Assembly (NCBI GenBank): GCA_012960035.1
Contig: DUBZ01000027.1
Coordinates: 1-36,203 of the forward strand
Direction: 5' to 3'
DNA: 36,203 bases
From: Myxococcales bacterium
Lineage (GTDB): Bacteria; Myxococcota_A; UBA9160; UBA4427
The position numbers and the translations under genes were made by a program. Below the pieces are notes generated by a model. The model made no database searches, was not told the origin of the DNA, and was given only the letters and a program-made list of their open reading frames with translations. The stretch's first letter is position 1. The number at the start of each line of letters is the position of its first letter. This document shows positions 18,012 to 25,360 of this stretch, in pieces.

Positions 18012-18101
18012 GGCCACCATCACCTCGTCCCATCCGCGGCAGAAAGTTTAGCAAGATCGCGCGAATGTCACGCCCATCTCTGCGTCGGCATAGCCGCGAA
18101 C

Positions 18102-18134
18102 GGAGGATCGATCATGAAATTCTCGTGCGGGTAG
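18102..18134 (+). other. Six-codon mini-ORF with strong ribosome site upstream of the larA-like gene
   Basis: GGAGG (18102-18106) is followed 7 nt later by ATG (18114) and the reading MKFSCG with a TAG stop at 18132-18134. This is one of the best ribosome sites in the window. The larA-like ATG, 70 bp downstream, has almost none. The mini-ORF could be a leader peptide or a translational coupling device, or a chance occurrence. It has no amino-acid run that would identify an attenuation signal. Confidence 0.35.
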
Positions 18135-18204
18135 ACCCCGAATCTCAGGGCCAAGTTCCCTCGCTGCGAGCCTCAAAAGCATCAGAACCGTAGACTCCAG
18201 CGCC

Positions 18205-19491
18205 ATGGCAACTGGCACACTGAAAAAACGGCTCATTCTCGACTACGGCAGAACTGGACTCGAGATCGAAGTGCCTAAAGCCGTGACGACGGTGATCGAA
18301 CCCACCCACGCCCCCGGAGCAACCGACCCCGCCGACCTGCTCCGGCAAGCCGTTGAGAAGCCCACGAATTCACGACCCCTGCGCGACTGTGTGTCAAAAG
18401 GACAGCGGGTCGCCATTTCAGTTTGCGACATCACCCGGCCTCAGCCTCGCGCCGCAATGCTGTCCGCCATTTTCGAGGCGCTGCCCCACATTCCCCCGGA
18501 AGACTTTGCGATCTTGATCGCGACGGGCACCCACCGTGCGAACACCGAAGCAGAACTTGTCGACATGCTTGGCGCTGAGATCGCGGGGAACTATCCCATT
18601 CTCAACCACGATGGCCGTGACACGACAAGTCTGATTCGCTTGCCCGACGCAGGCAATGGTGTTCCAGTTCTACTGAATCGAGCGTGGGTGGAAGCCGACG
18701 TGCGCATCACGACTGGCTTTGTCGAGCCGCATTTGTTCGCGGGCTTTAGCGGAGGGCCAAAACTTGTGGCCCCCGGACTCGCGGGGCTCGAAACCATCAT
18801 GGTCTTGCACAGTTCAGACCGGATTCGACACCCGAATGCGATCTGGGGCATCACGCACGGCAATCCGATCCACGACGACATTCGCGCCATTTCACAAGCG
18901 ACTGGGGTCGACTTCAGCATCGACGTGGTGCTCAACCGCGACAAACAGATCACCGGGGTCTTCGCCGGCGAGCTATTCGCCGAGCACGCGCTGGCATGCG
19001 AACGCGCCAAGGCGTGCGCCATGCAGGCGGTCGATGCTCCATTTGAGGTCGTGGTGACGACCAACTCTGGGTATCCCCTTGACCAGAACCTGTATCAGTC
19101 GGTCAAAGGGATGCGCGCGGCACATCGGGTCGTCGCCGAGGGCGGCAGCATTATTTGCGCTGCAGAGTGCAGCGAAGGATTGCCGGAACACGGTTCTTTC
19201 TCTGAGCTTCTCGGCCGACGCGGGAGCCCAGCCGAGCTTCTCGAGATGATCGACGCGCCCGACTTTGGCGTCCCCGACCAATGGCAGGTTCAAGTCCAAG
19301 CACTCGTGCAAATGCGCGCTCAGGTGTATTTGAAAAGCGAAGGGCTGACTCAGGAGCAGGTCGCGCGCGCGCATATGCTTCCGGCGGACGACGTGAGTGA
19401 AACGATTGAACGCACGCTTCGTGATGCCGGCCCGGACGCGCGTCTGTGCGTTCTTCCGCAAGGACCGCAGACGATTCCGTTCGTCGCCTAG
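18205..19491 (+). CDS. larA: LarA-family nickel-pincer racemase/epimerase (lactate racemase-like)
   Basis: A 428 aa member of the LarA (DUF2088) family, which uses the nickel-pincer nucleotide cofactor to racemise or epimerise 2-hydroxy acids by hydride transfer. Key positions align well with characterised LarA: D75 and R78 in CDITRP, H110 in ATGTHRAN, H176 in EPHLFAGFSGGPK, K186 as the cofactor-attachment lysine, and Q298/K301 in YQSVKGM. The protein is therefore probably catalytically competent. The substrate may not be lactate, as this family is diverse. The cofactor-building genes larB, larC and larE are not in the window. The ATG at 18205 lacks a clear ribosome site. The stop overlaps the convergent DUF3047 stop within a CTAG at 19488-19491. 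Confidence 0.88.
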   Translation: MATGTLKKRLILDYGRTGLEIEVPKAVTTVIEPTHAPGATDPADLLRQAVEKPTNSRPLRDCVSKGQRVAISVCDITRPQPRAAMLSAIFEALPHIPPEDFAILIATGTHRANTEAELVDMLGAEIAGNYPILNHDGRDTTSLIRLPDAGNGVPVLLNRAWVEADVRITTGFVEPHLFAGFSGGPKLVAPGLAGLETIMVLHSSDRIRHPNAIWGITHGNPIHDDIRAISQATGVDFSIDVVLNRDKQITGVFAGELFAEHALACERAKACAMQAVDAPFEVVVTTNSGYPLDQNLYQSVKGMRAAHRVVAEGGSIICAAECSEGLPEHGSFSELLGRRGSPAELLEMIDAPDFGVPDQWQVQVQALVQMRAQVYLKSEGLTQEQVARAHMLPADDVSETIERTLRDAGPDARLCVLPQGPQTIPFVA

Positions 19492-20348
19492 TTCGCGTCC
19501 AGCGCGTCTTCGCCAGACAGCTCCTCGCGAGACAGCTCATCTCGAGACAGAAACCGGATATCGCCGTACCAGGCGCGGACGGCTTCCTTGGTGTCATCGC
19601 TGTCGGTCATAATTGCGACTCCGACGAGCGGTGCAGGTTCGCTGCCGAAGAGCCTGCGGTAGTCGGCGGCGACGTCGCGGGTTTCCACGTGCCACGCCCC
19701 CGCGTCAGCATCACCGCTCTTCACTGCGACGAGCTTCGCGAAGCTGCCTGCGTACGGACTGTCGACCACCGCACCCTGTTCGAGCTGGCTGGCCCACAAA
19801 TAGCTGATCGCACGACCGGGCACGTCGCCGTAAAGCCCGCGCGCCACTCTCAGTCCGACCCTTTGAAAGAATGTCAGCTCGTCTAGGTCTGGATCGAAGA
19901 TCAAGTAGACCCGGGCTGGGTAGTCGTCACCTTCTTTGGTTCTTGCATCCCCTTTCAGGAGAACACCTTCGACCTTCCAACGCCAGCGCAGTACGGGAGT
20001 GCGCGCGATGTCGATCTGCGTCCGATGCATCAGTCCCGCAGCACCTGCCTGACTCGACGCTTCGACAATCCACGGGCCGTTTTCCGTCTCGCGTACCGCC
20101 TTGTAGTGCGTGTGTTCCTTGACCTTTGGGAAGGTCATGGCCTCCCAGCTTTGCGGAATGCTGCCGTTGCCTGCCGAAAACAGTGCGACCGAGGCGGACG
20201 AATCGTCTGCCGAAGCACTCTGCATTCCAGCAGTTGCCGCACCGAAAGTCGCAAAGACCAGTGCTTGCAAAAATGCTCCCGAGACCAGCATTCGAATCGA
20301 AAGGGCTGTAGTGGGACGCGGGGAACGTCGATTTACAGTCGGTTGCAA
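19488..20348 (-). CDS. DUF3047 family exported protein
   Basis: A 286 aa protein of the DUF3047 family, which is of unknown function. A long basic N-terminus with RRSPR is followed by a hydrophobic signal segment (about 20-41, MLVSGAFLQALVFATFGAAT), so the protein is probably exported. The conserved core contains LRWRWKVEG (about 119-127), DDYPARVYLIFD (141-152), AISYLWAS and the terminal AIMTDSDDT...AWYGDIRF block. The last 19 residues are a repetitive acidic tail, SRDELSREELSGEDALDAN. The start is a TTG at 20348 with a CGAGGG site; an internal ATG at 20291 directly before the signal peptide is the alternative. Confidence 0.83.
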   Translation of the reverse strand: MQPTVNRRSPRPTTALSIRMLVSGAFLQALVFATFGAATAGMQSASADDSSASVALFSAGNGSIPQSWEAMTFPKVKEHTHYKAVRETENGPWIVEASSQAGAAGLMHRTQIDIARTPVLRWRWKVEGVLLKGDARTKEGDDYPARVYLIFDPDLDELTFFQRVGLRVARGLYGDVPGRAISYLWASQLEQGAVVDSPYAGSFAKLVAVKSGDADAGAWHVETRDVAADYRRLFGSEPAPLVGVAIMTDSDDTKEAVRAWYGDIRFLSRDELSREELSGEDALDAN

Positions 20349-20509
20349 CGGTCGGCCCTCGTGGGTTCGGGTTTGCGGGCAAGGTCAGGACAGGTCGCGC
20401 TCGGCAAAGCGATTGCAGCTACTATCATGCTTCTTCTATCCGTCCTTGCACGCTTGTTCGACGCACGGCCGGACCCAAGTATTCTCTCGAGATCAGCGGG
20501 ACTCTCTGC

Positions 20510-21256
20510 ATGCCGAAACTCCTCATTTTTCAACATGTCGCACACGAACTGCTGGGGACCCTCCACCCGCTATTGCGAAACCATGGTTTTCGCAATCATT
20601 ACATTAACTTCGGGCGTGATCCTCATGCAGAGCCTTCGCTCGATGGATACCACGGCATCGTGGTTCTGGGCGGCCCCATGAACGTGGATCAGGTGGATGC
20701 GTTCCCCCACTTGAAGACCGAGGTACGCCTCCTCAAACAGGCGATCGCGAGCGAGATGCCGGTACTGGGCATTTGCCTTGGGGCCCAGCTACTCGCCAAA
20801 GCTCTTGGCGCTCAAGTTCGTCCCAACGGTGAAAAAGAAATTGGCTGGTACGACGTCGAACCGACAACCGCCGGCCGGGAAGACCCGCTATTCGCCCACT
20901 TCGAAACGCGCGAAAAGATCTTTCAGTGGCACAGCGACACGTTCGAAATCCCGGAAGGCGCAGTCCACCTCGCAACGTCCCCGGCGTGTTCGAACCAAGC
21001 GTTTCGCTTCGGAGCAAACGCCTATGGGTTCCAGTTCCATCTCGAGGTCGACCCTCCGATGATCGAACGATGGCTCGACGTCCCGGGACATCGCGAAGAA
21101 ATCGCTGCCGAACAGGGGCGTATCTGCCCCGAACAAATTCGCCGAGACACCGAGGCGCATGGCAAGCGTCTGCGCGAACTCAGCGACCCATGCTTTTCTG
21201 GCTTCATCGAACACTTCGGTAGCTTGCGAAGGCGCGGGGACGGGCCACACAGTTAG
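20510..21256 (+). CDS. Class I glutamine amidotransferase-like protein (GMP synthase-like)
   Basis: A 248 aa stand-alone class I glutamine amidotransferase domain. The catalytic triad is visible: nucleophile C89 in GICLGAQ, with H177 and E179 in GFQFHLEVD. The oxyanion-strand motif VVLGGPMNV lies at 51-59. Such stand-alone domains cleave glutamine or gamma-glutamyl compounds such as gamma-glutamyl-polyamines or peptides, or transfer ammonia to a partner. No synthetase partner is adjacent, so the substrate is unknown. The ATG at 20510 has a weak ribosome site, but MPKLLIFQH is a good first strand. Confidence 0.88.
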   Translation: MPKLLIFQHVAHELLGTLHPLLRNHGFRNHYINFGRDPHAEPSLDGYHGIVVLGGPMNVDQVDAFPHLKTEVRLLKQAIASEMPVLGICLGAQLLAKALGAQVRPNGEKEIGWYDVEPTTAGREDPLFAHFETREKIFQWHSDTFEIPEGAVHLATSPACSNQAFRFGANAYGFQFHLEVDPPMIERWLDVPGHREEIAAEQGRICPEQIRRDTEAHGKRLRELSDPCFSGFIEHFGSLRRRGDGPHS

Positions 21257-21292
21257 TCTTGGGGCAACTGATTTGGCGTGGCTGAAAAGCCG

Positions 21293-21329
21293 GGGTCGTC
21301 GGAGCCTGTGATTGGCAACGCGACGACCC
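21293..21329. terminator. Perfect 8-bp inverted repeat between convergent genes
   Basis: GGGTCGTC (21293-21300) and GACGACCC (21322-21329) are perfect inverted copies around a 21-nt loop, inside the 156-bp gap between the amidotransferase stop and the GST stop. Position between convergent genes favours a bidirectional terminator, although no T-run follows. No integron attC core boxes are present. Confidence 0.35.
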
Positions 21330-21412
21330 ACAAGTCTCAGACGGCGTTTGCATGATCCTCGATGCATTTGCTCCGGATCGAAACCCGTAACGCTGCAGCT
21401 CGCGAACTCGCG

Positions 21413-22132
21413 CTAGTCATCGTTCGACGCCATGGTGGCACCGCCGCGTGCGTACCGGGCCTTGGTGTCGGCGCTCCATTGGTCGACTTCTTCCTTCGGC
21501 ACGCCATACGCCAAGCCGCGTCCGACGCCAGGTCGTGCCCGCACACGTTCGACCCAGGCCATTACGTTTGGGCGGTCGGTGATGTCCACCTTGCTCCACT
21601 TCCATCCGCGGATCCACGGGTAAAGCGCGATGTCGGCGATGCTAAATTCGCCGCAGACGTAGTCGCGCCCCTCCAGTTGATCGTCGAGCACCCCACTCAG
21701 CCGTCGCGCTTCCTTCCCAAAACGTTCTAGCGGATGGCTTTTCTTCAGGTCTTCCACGTCAGGCATATATCGCGTGTAACTGAGCTTGTTGCCAAACACG
21801 GGTCCCACGTTCGCGACTTGCCAGTACAACCACTGCAGGACATCCCAGCGTGCGGGGCCTTCCGGAAGTAGGCCGGCGTTCGGAAACTTCTCGCCGAGGT
21901 AATGAAGGATGGCGCCGCTTTCCATGATGGGACGGCCATCGTCGATGAGTACCGGGATCTTCTGATTCGGATTCACAGCGGTGAACTCCGCCGTGAATTG
22001 CTCACCCTTCATGATGTTGATGGTGCGCACAGAAAATCCGGGCAACTCGAACCCGGCCTCGAGCAATTCCTCGATCATGATCGAGATTTTCCAACCGTTC
22101 GGCGTCGCGGTCGTCCAGAGTTCCATGGTCAT
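21413..22132 (-). CDS. Glutathione S-transferase, Nu-class (YfcG/YghU-like)
   Basis: A 239 aa two-domain GST. The N-terminal thioredoxin fold carries the TPNGWK motif (about residues 10-15) that replaces the usual Tyr/Ser in Nu-class enzymes, NPNQKIPV in the cis-proline strand, and ESGAI for glutathione binding. The all-helical C-terminal domain contains FSIADIALYPW. Nu-class proteins use two glutathione molecules and have disulfide-reductase and peroxidase activity. The ATG at 22132 has a GGAG site 8 nt upstream. An extension to 22255 would overlap the P450 gene by 65 bp and lacks family similarity. Last gene of a VOC-P450-GST operon. Confidence 0.88.
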   Translation of the reverse strand: MTMELWTTATPNGWKISIMIEELLEAGFELPGFSVRTINIMKGEQFTAEFTAVNPNQKIPVLIDDGRPIMESGAILHYLGEKFPNAGLLPEGPARWDVLQWLYWQVANVGPVFGNKLSYTRYMPDVEDLKKSHPLERFGKEARRLSGVLDDQLEGRDYVCGEFSIADIALYPWIRGWKWSKVDITDRPNVMAWVERVRARPGVGRGLAYGVPKEEVDQWSADTKARYARGGATMASNDD

Positions 22133-22190
22133 CGAGATGGCTCCATTTCTTGAAAACGATGAAGCGATGAGGGCCACGAACGGCTCGGCG

Positions 22191-23378
22191 CTATACGCGC
22201 ACCGGAACGCGATGGTAGCCGCGCACGGTCGAGGTATGGACCCTTTCCGTTTCATCCCAACGCACTTCCCATTCTGGAAAGCGAATCAGCGTTTCCTCGA
22301 TGGCGATACGCGCCTCCATTCTTGCAAGGGAAGCCCCGAGGCAAAAGTGTGTGCCGTAACCCAGCGCGACATGGCGATCGATGGCGCGGGTCACGTCGAA
22401 GCGATCCGCTTCGGGATATTCACGCTCATCGCGCCCCGCGGATCCAGTCAGGAGCAACACCTTACCCGCCTTTGGAATGACGCTCCCGTGTAGTTCGATT
22501 TCGCACGTGGTGCGTCGTCCTTGAACAGGGGACGGCGCTTCGTAGCGGAGGATCTCTTCGACGGCATTCGGGATGAGGCTTGGCTCGGCAACGAGCGCGG
22601 CACGCTGGTCGGGGTGTCGATCGAGCAGGGTGCACGTCCAGCCCAAAAAGCGCGCAACGGTTTCATTCCCCGCGCCAGAAAGCAGACCGATAAAGGCCAA
22701 CAGTTCCACGTTTTCGAGTCTTCGTTTCGAACCGTCGGGAAGATCAATCTCTGCGCTCATGAGGGCGCTGATCATGTCGTCCTGCGGATTGCGACGACGC
22801 GATTCCACGTACCGCCCAAAGTATCCCCACAAGTTCGCCGACACGTCGGCGTGGGCGCGATCGGTGTTCGTTTTGCCCTCCTCGCGATGCAACATCGAAT
22901 CGGTCCAGACTCGGATCTGCTCCCGGTCTTCTTCGGGCACGCCCAACAAAGCCGAGATCACCATCACCGGGAGCTTCGCGCCAAAGTCTTGGAGGTAGTC
23001 GAATTCGCTGCGACCGACCAGGGGGTCGAGGTAACCGGCCGCGACTTTTCGAATATTCGTTTCGAGCTGCGAAATGCGCCGAGGAGAAAACGCACGGCTA
23101 ACGAGTTTGCGGAGCTGGGTGTGTTTCGGCGCGTCGAGGAAGATCATCATGGGGCTGTCGCCGGGCTCGTCGGTCATGAGTTCGAGCACCGTGCCATATG
23201 CCGAGCTGAACGTCTTTGTATCGAGAGACGCGGTCATCACGTCGTGAAAACGGCTGAGTGCATAGAAGTCAAACTTTTCGTTGCGATAGACCGGCGCGTC
23301 GTCACGCATGCGCTTCCACACGGAGTGCGGGTCGGAATCGATGTCGTAGTCGTACGGGTCGTAGTAAACGTCGGTCAT
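22191..23378 (-). CDS. Cytochrome P450, soluble bacterial type
   Basis: A 395 aa soluble P450 without a membrane anchor. Landmarks: LDAPKHTQLRKLVSRAFSP (split here at about 81-99) for the C-helix, the I-helix oxygen-activation segment SGAGNETVAR (234-243; the usual second Thr is Val), the K-helix ExxR pair E275/R278, and heme loop LGYGTHFCLGASLAR with cysteine C346. The enzyme hydroxylates or oxidises a small hydrophobic substrate using ferredoxin or similar electron donors, none of which is encoded nearby. It starts 6 bp after the VOC gene and is followed by the GST, suggesting a joint role in oxidising and conjugating a xenobiotic or lipid. Substrate not inferable. Confidence 0.93.
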   Translation of the reverse strand: MTDVYYDPYDYDIDSDPHSVWKRMRDDAPVYRNEKFDFYALSRFHDVMTASLDTKTFSSAYGTVLELMTDEPGDSPMMIFLDAPKHTQLRKLVSRAFSPRRISQLETNIRKVAAGYLDPLVGRSEFDYLQDFGAKLPVMVISALLGVPEEDREQIRVWTDSMLHREEGKTNTDRAHADVSANLWGYFGRYVESRRRNPQDDMISALMSAEIDLPDGSKRRLENVELLAFIGLLSGAGNETVARFLGWTCTLLDRHPDQRAALVAEPSLIPNAVEEILRYEAPSPVQGRRTTCEIELHGSVIPKAGKVLLLTGSAGRDEREYPEADRFDVTRAIDRHVALGYGTHFCLGASLARMEARIAIEETLIRFPEWEVRWDETERVHTSTVRGYHRVPVRV

Positions 23379-23384
23379 TCGCGA

Positions 23385-23792
23385 CTAGTCCTCATCCGTT
23401 GATAAGAATTCGAGTAAATTGCCATCGGGATCGCGAAAGTAAATCGACTTCCCAAGTTTTCCATCTGCAGCCGGACGATCAACCGGGCCTTCGACGATCT
23501 CAATCCCGTGTTCGCTGAGCAAACGAATTGCGTTGTCGAGCGGCCCTCGCCAACGGAAGCAAATGTCTCCCGACCCTGCGGTCGGCGCTTCGGCGTGCGG
23601 TGACGCCGGCGACGCAGCTGCGTGAATGCTCAACCGACTCGCTCCGACCTGCACGATCGCAACCGGGATCTGCCCGTTCCGCCACAAGTCCCCGTAGATG
23701 TCTTCTGCACCGAGAACACGACCGTAGAATTCTACGGTGCGGGAAATGTCCGCAACCGTAATCGCAATGTGATCAAGCCCAACGACGCTCAT
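23385..23792 (-). CDS. VOC (glyoxalase/dioxygenase fold) protein
   Basis: A 135 aa vicinal oxygen chelate protein. It has two beta-alpha-beta-beta-beta modules, beginning GLDHIAITVADI with probable metal ligand H8 and ending YFRDPDGNLLEFLS with probable ligand E128. Family members include glyoxalase I, extradiol dioxygenases and fosfomycin/bleomycin resistance proteins, so the reaction cannot be named from sequence. First gene of the VOC-P450-GST operon, transcribed from the intergenic region shared with the bufferin operon. Confidence 0.88.
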   Translation of the reverse strand: MSVVGLDHIAITVADISRTVEFYGRVLGAEDIYGDLWRNGQIPVAIVQVGASRLSIHAAASPASPHAEAPTAGSGDICFRWRGPLDNAIRLLSEHGIEIVEGPVDRPAADGKLGKSIYFRDPDGNLLEFLSTDED

Positions 23793-23948
23793 GTTCGAGT
23801 TTCCCGCCTACGAAACGAATTAGGGTCGGTTACACACCGTCACGCAATCGTTCGTTTTCCTGTTTTTTTCATTCTGATCGCGTCAGAGCGTATACCAACG
23901 TTAGACAGATGCCGCGTTTTAGGGATCTTTAAACACCCTGTTTTTTCG

Positions 23949-23974
23949 GGAACTCGTAACCTTATAATGACGTC
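23949..23974 (+). promoter_or_regulatory. ECF sigma (SigE/SigF-like) promoter for bufA
   Basis: GGAACT (23949-23954) is followed by exactly 16 bases and then CGTC (23971-23974, read on as CGTCTA). This is the classical ECF-sigma arrangement GGAAC-N16-CGTC, as in sigma-E-type promoters. Bufferin genes in Caulobacter are known to be controlled by an ECF factor, which fits the context. The predicted start near 23981 leaves about 137 nt of leader. No sigma or anti-sigma gene is in the window. Confidence 0.5.
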
Positions 23975-24000
23975 TACGGTATTGTTTTCGCGCGCCCCTA

Positions 24001-24054
24001 CGCTGAAATCCACCCTCAACAAGTGTTGGGTGGGGGCTTCAGCGAACGCTTCGC
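24001..24054 (+). promoter_or_regulatory. Structured 5' UTR of bufA
   Basis: Outer arms CGCTGAA (24001-24007) and TTCAGCG (24038-24044) pair perfectly. Inside, CCACCC (24010-24015) pairs with GGGTGG (24028-24033) and AAC with GTT at the tip. A second hairpin, GCGAA/TTCGC, at 24042-24054 shares three bases with the outer arm, so the two folds compete. This could stabilise the mRNA or form a regulatory switch; the function is inference. Confidence 0.45.
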
Positions 24055-24117
24055 AAGACTGCCGATTCACACGCAATTTTGGCTCTCGCGTAGCGCGTTG
24101 AATGAGGAGAAAGACCT

Positions 24118-24378
24118 TTGAAGATCAAGGGAGCAGTGATCGCATCCGCCGCACTCGGGCTACTCGCACTCGGGGCCAGCCCCGCCGTCGCGGGCCACCA
24201 CGAAGAAGGCGAAAAAGTGAAATGCAGTGGCATCAACTCGTGCGCGGGCAAGGGCCAGTGCGGCGCTGCCGACGGGAGCCACGATTGTTCAGGCAAGAAC
24301 AGCTGCCACGGCAAGGGCTGGGTCTATTCCGACTCCGCGACCGCATGCACCGAAGGTGGCGGCACGGTCGTCAAGTAA
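24118..24378 (+). CDS. bufA2: BufA2-type bufferin precursor, small secreted Cys-rich metallophore peptide
   Basis: An 86 aa precursor. Residues 1-25 are a Sec signal peptide (MKIKG, hydrophobic core, cleavage after AVA at 23-25). The mature part is short, Gly/Lys-rich and has six cysteines, C36, C42, C48, C57, C63 and C77, in repeated NSCxGKGxx units (about 40-47 and 61-68). Bufferins are ribosomal peptides whose cysteines are converted by the MNIO enzyme BufB to thiooxazole-type heterocycles that bind copper in the periplasm; BufA2 is the second precursor class. The TTG start has an AGGAG site 8 nt upstream. The downstream bufB and bufC genes make the assignment strong; which cysteines are modified is unknown. 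Confidence 0.87.
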   Translation: MKIKGAVIASAALGLLALGASPAVAGHHEEGEKVKCSGINSCAGKGQCGAADGSHDCSGKNSCHGKGWVYSDSATACTEGGGTVVK

Positions 24379-24405
24379 GCGCCTCGAACGACGGTAACGT
24401 CAGCG

Positions 24406-24430
24406 GCTCGCGGCAGAACTTGTCGCGAGC
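24406..24430 (+). terminator. Hairpin between bufA and bufB, probable partial terminator
   Basis: GCTCGCG (24406-24412) and CGCGAGC (24424-24430) pair perfectly around an 11-nt loop and are followed by TGTTTCGCATTTT. In the 142-bp gap between the precursor and maturase genes, such an element would allow much more bufA than bufBC transcript, as is common for peptide natural-product operons. Strength not computed. Confidence 0.45.
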
Positions 24431-24520
24431 TGTTTCGCATTTTCGCACCGGGCACGACGATCGCACTCACCCGGTAGGATCTACAAATGTTTCGGTTTCA
24501 TTCAACGAGTAGACCCTGAC

Positions 24521-25360
24521 ATGAGCGTGCAAACTCTCGGGCATGGCGTCGGTCTGCGCCGGGATCACTACGACCAAGTTCTCGAAGGCGAGACGTCTAT
24601 TGATTGGTTCGAAGTCATCTCCGAGAACTTCATGGTGCGGGGTGGTCGACCGCTCCACATTCTCGAACGCGTTCGCCGGGACTATCCCCTCGTCCTGCAC
24701 GGCGTCAGCCTGTCGATTGGGACAACAGACCCGCTCCGCAAAGACTACCTACTTGAACTCGCCAAGCTGATCGAACGCGTTGAACCCGCTTGGGTGTCTG
24801 ACCATTTGTGCTGGACAGGCGTAGGGGGACACAACGCCCACGACCTCCTCCCCCTGCCCTACACCGAAGAATCCCTTGCCCACGTGGTCGATCGCGTGAG
24901 TGCGGTGCAAGACCAACTCGGCAGACAGATCGCGCTCGAAAACGTGTCGACGTATTTGACCTTTGCGGGTTCGACGATGACCGAATGGGATTTCGTGGCG
25001 GAACTGGCGCGGCGGGCTGATTGCGGCCTACTGCTTGACGTCAACAACGTTTACGTGAGCGCGCAAAACCACGGATTCGATCCGCTGACCTATCTCGACG
25101 CAATCCCAACCGATCGCGTTTGGCAGTTTCACTTGGCCGGTCACACCGATTGCGGAACCCACTTACTCGACACCCACAGCACGCCGGTGTGCGATGACGT
25201 GTGGGGGCTCTACCGATATGCGGTACGAAGGTTCGGCGCTCGGTCCACGCTGGTGGAATGGGACGAAAACATCCCCGACTGGGGCACACTTGAACACCAA
25301 AGCGAGCTCGCGCGCGAACATGCCGATGCGGCGCTCAAAGAGTCAGGTGACGTGCAATGA
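24521..25360 (+). CDS. bufB: BufB, MNIO (DUF692) bufferin-modifying enzyme
   Basis: A 279 aa TIM-barrel protein of the MNIO/DUF692 family, multinuclear non-heme iron-dependent oxidative enzymes. Metal-site segments are all present: WFEVISENFM (about 28-37), LHGVSLSIG, WVSDHLCW, ALENVSTYL, LLLDVNNVYVSAQNHGFDP (about 172-190), FHLAGHTDCG and LVEWDENIPDW. Family members oxidise peptidyl cysteines or C-terminal residues of ribosomal peptides; BufB modifies BufA cysteines. The ATG at 24521 gives the normal family length. The stop overlaps the bufC start by 4 bp (ATGA at 25357-25360), matching the BufB-BufC complex expected for this class. Confidence 0.93.
   Translation: MSVQTLGHGVGLRRDHYDQVLEGETSIDWFEVISENFMVRGGRPLHILERVRRDYPLVLHGVSLSIGTTDPLRKDYLLELAKLIERVEPAWVSDHLCWTGVGGHNAHDLLPLPYTEESLAHVVDRVSAVQDQLGRQIALENVSTYLTFAGSTMTEWDFVAELARRADCGLLLDVNNVYVSAQNHGFDPLTYLDAIPTDRVWQFHLAGHTDCGTHLLDTHSTPVCDDVWGLYRYAVRRFGARSTLVEWDENIPDWGTLEHQSELAREHADAALKESGDVQ

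Larger units (their letters stand above)
17853..18204. other. 352-bp divergent promoter region between moxR and the larA-like gene
   Basis: No ordinary gene is visible. On the minus strand there is a plausible sigma-70 promoter for the Bat operon (17983-18011). On the plus strand a six-codon mini-ORF with a strong ribosome site lies at 18114-18134. A short AGGG/CCCT hairpin is possible near 18147-18161, between the mini-ORF and the larA-like start. Confidence 0.5.
23793..24117. other. 325-bp divergent regulatory region before the bufferin operon
   Basis: AT-richer than its surroundings and without a convincing gene. It contains an ECF-like promoter (23949-23974) and a long 5' UTR with two hairpins for bufA on the plus strand. 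It also holds a TCTGA-TCGCG-TCAGA palindrome at 23873-23887 and T-runs near 23862-23868 and 23941-23946. The VOC-P450-GST promoter must also lie here on the minus strand, but I cannot place its boxes. Confidence 0.55.

Noticed and set aside
17853..18023. 57-residue N-terminal extension of MoxR
   Set aside because: It is Pro/Arg/Thr-rich, lies across the predicted promoter and precedes a much better ATG with an AAGGAGAA ribosome site.
21252..21330. Integron attC-like site
   Set aside because: A GTTAGTC heptamer is present, but there is no matching inverse core box and no integrase or cassette gene nearby.
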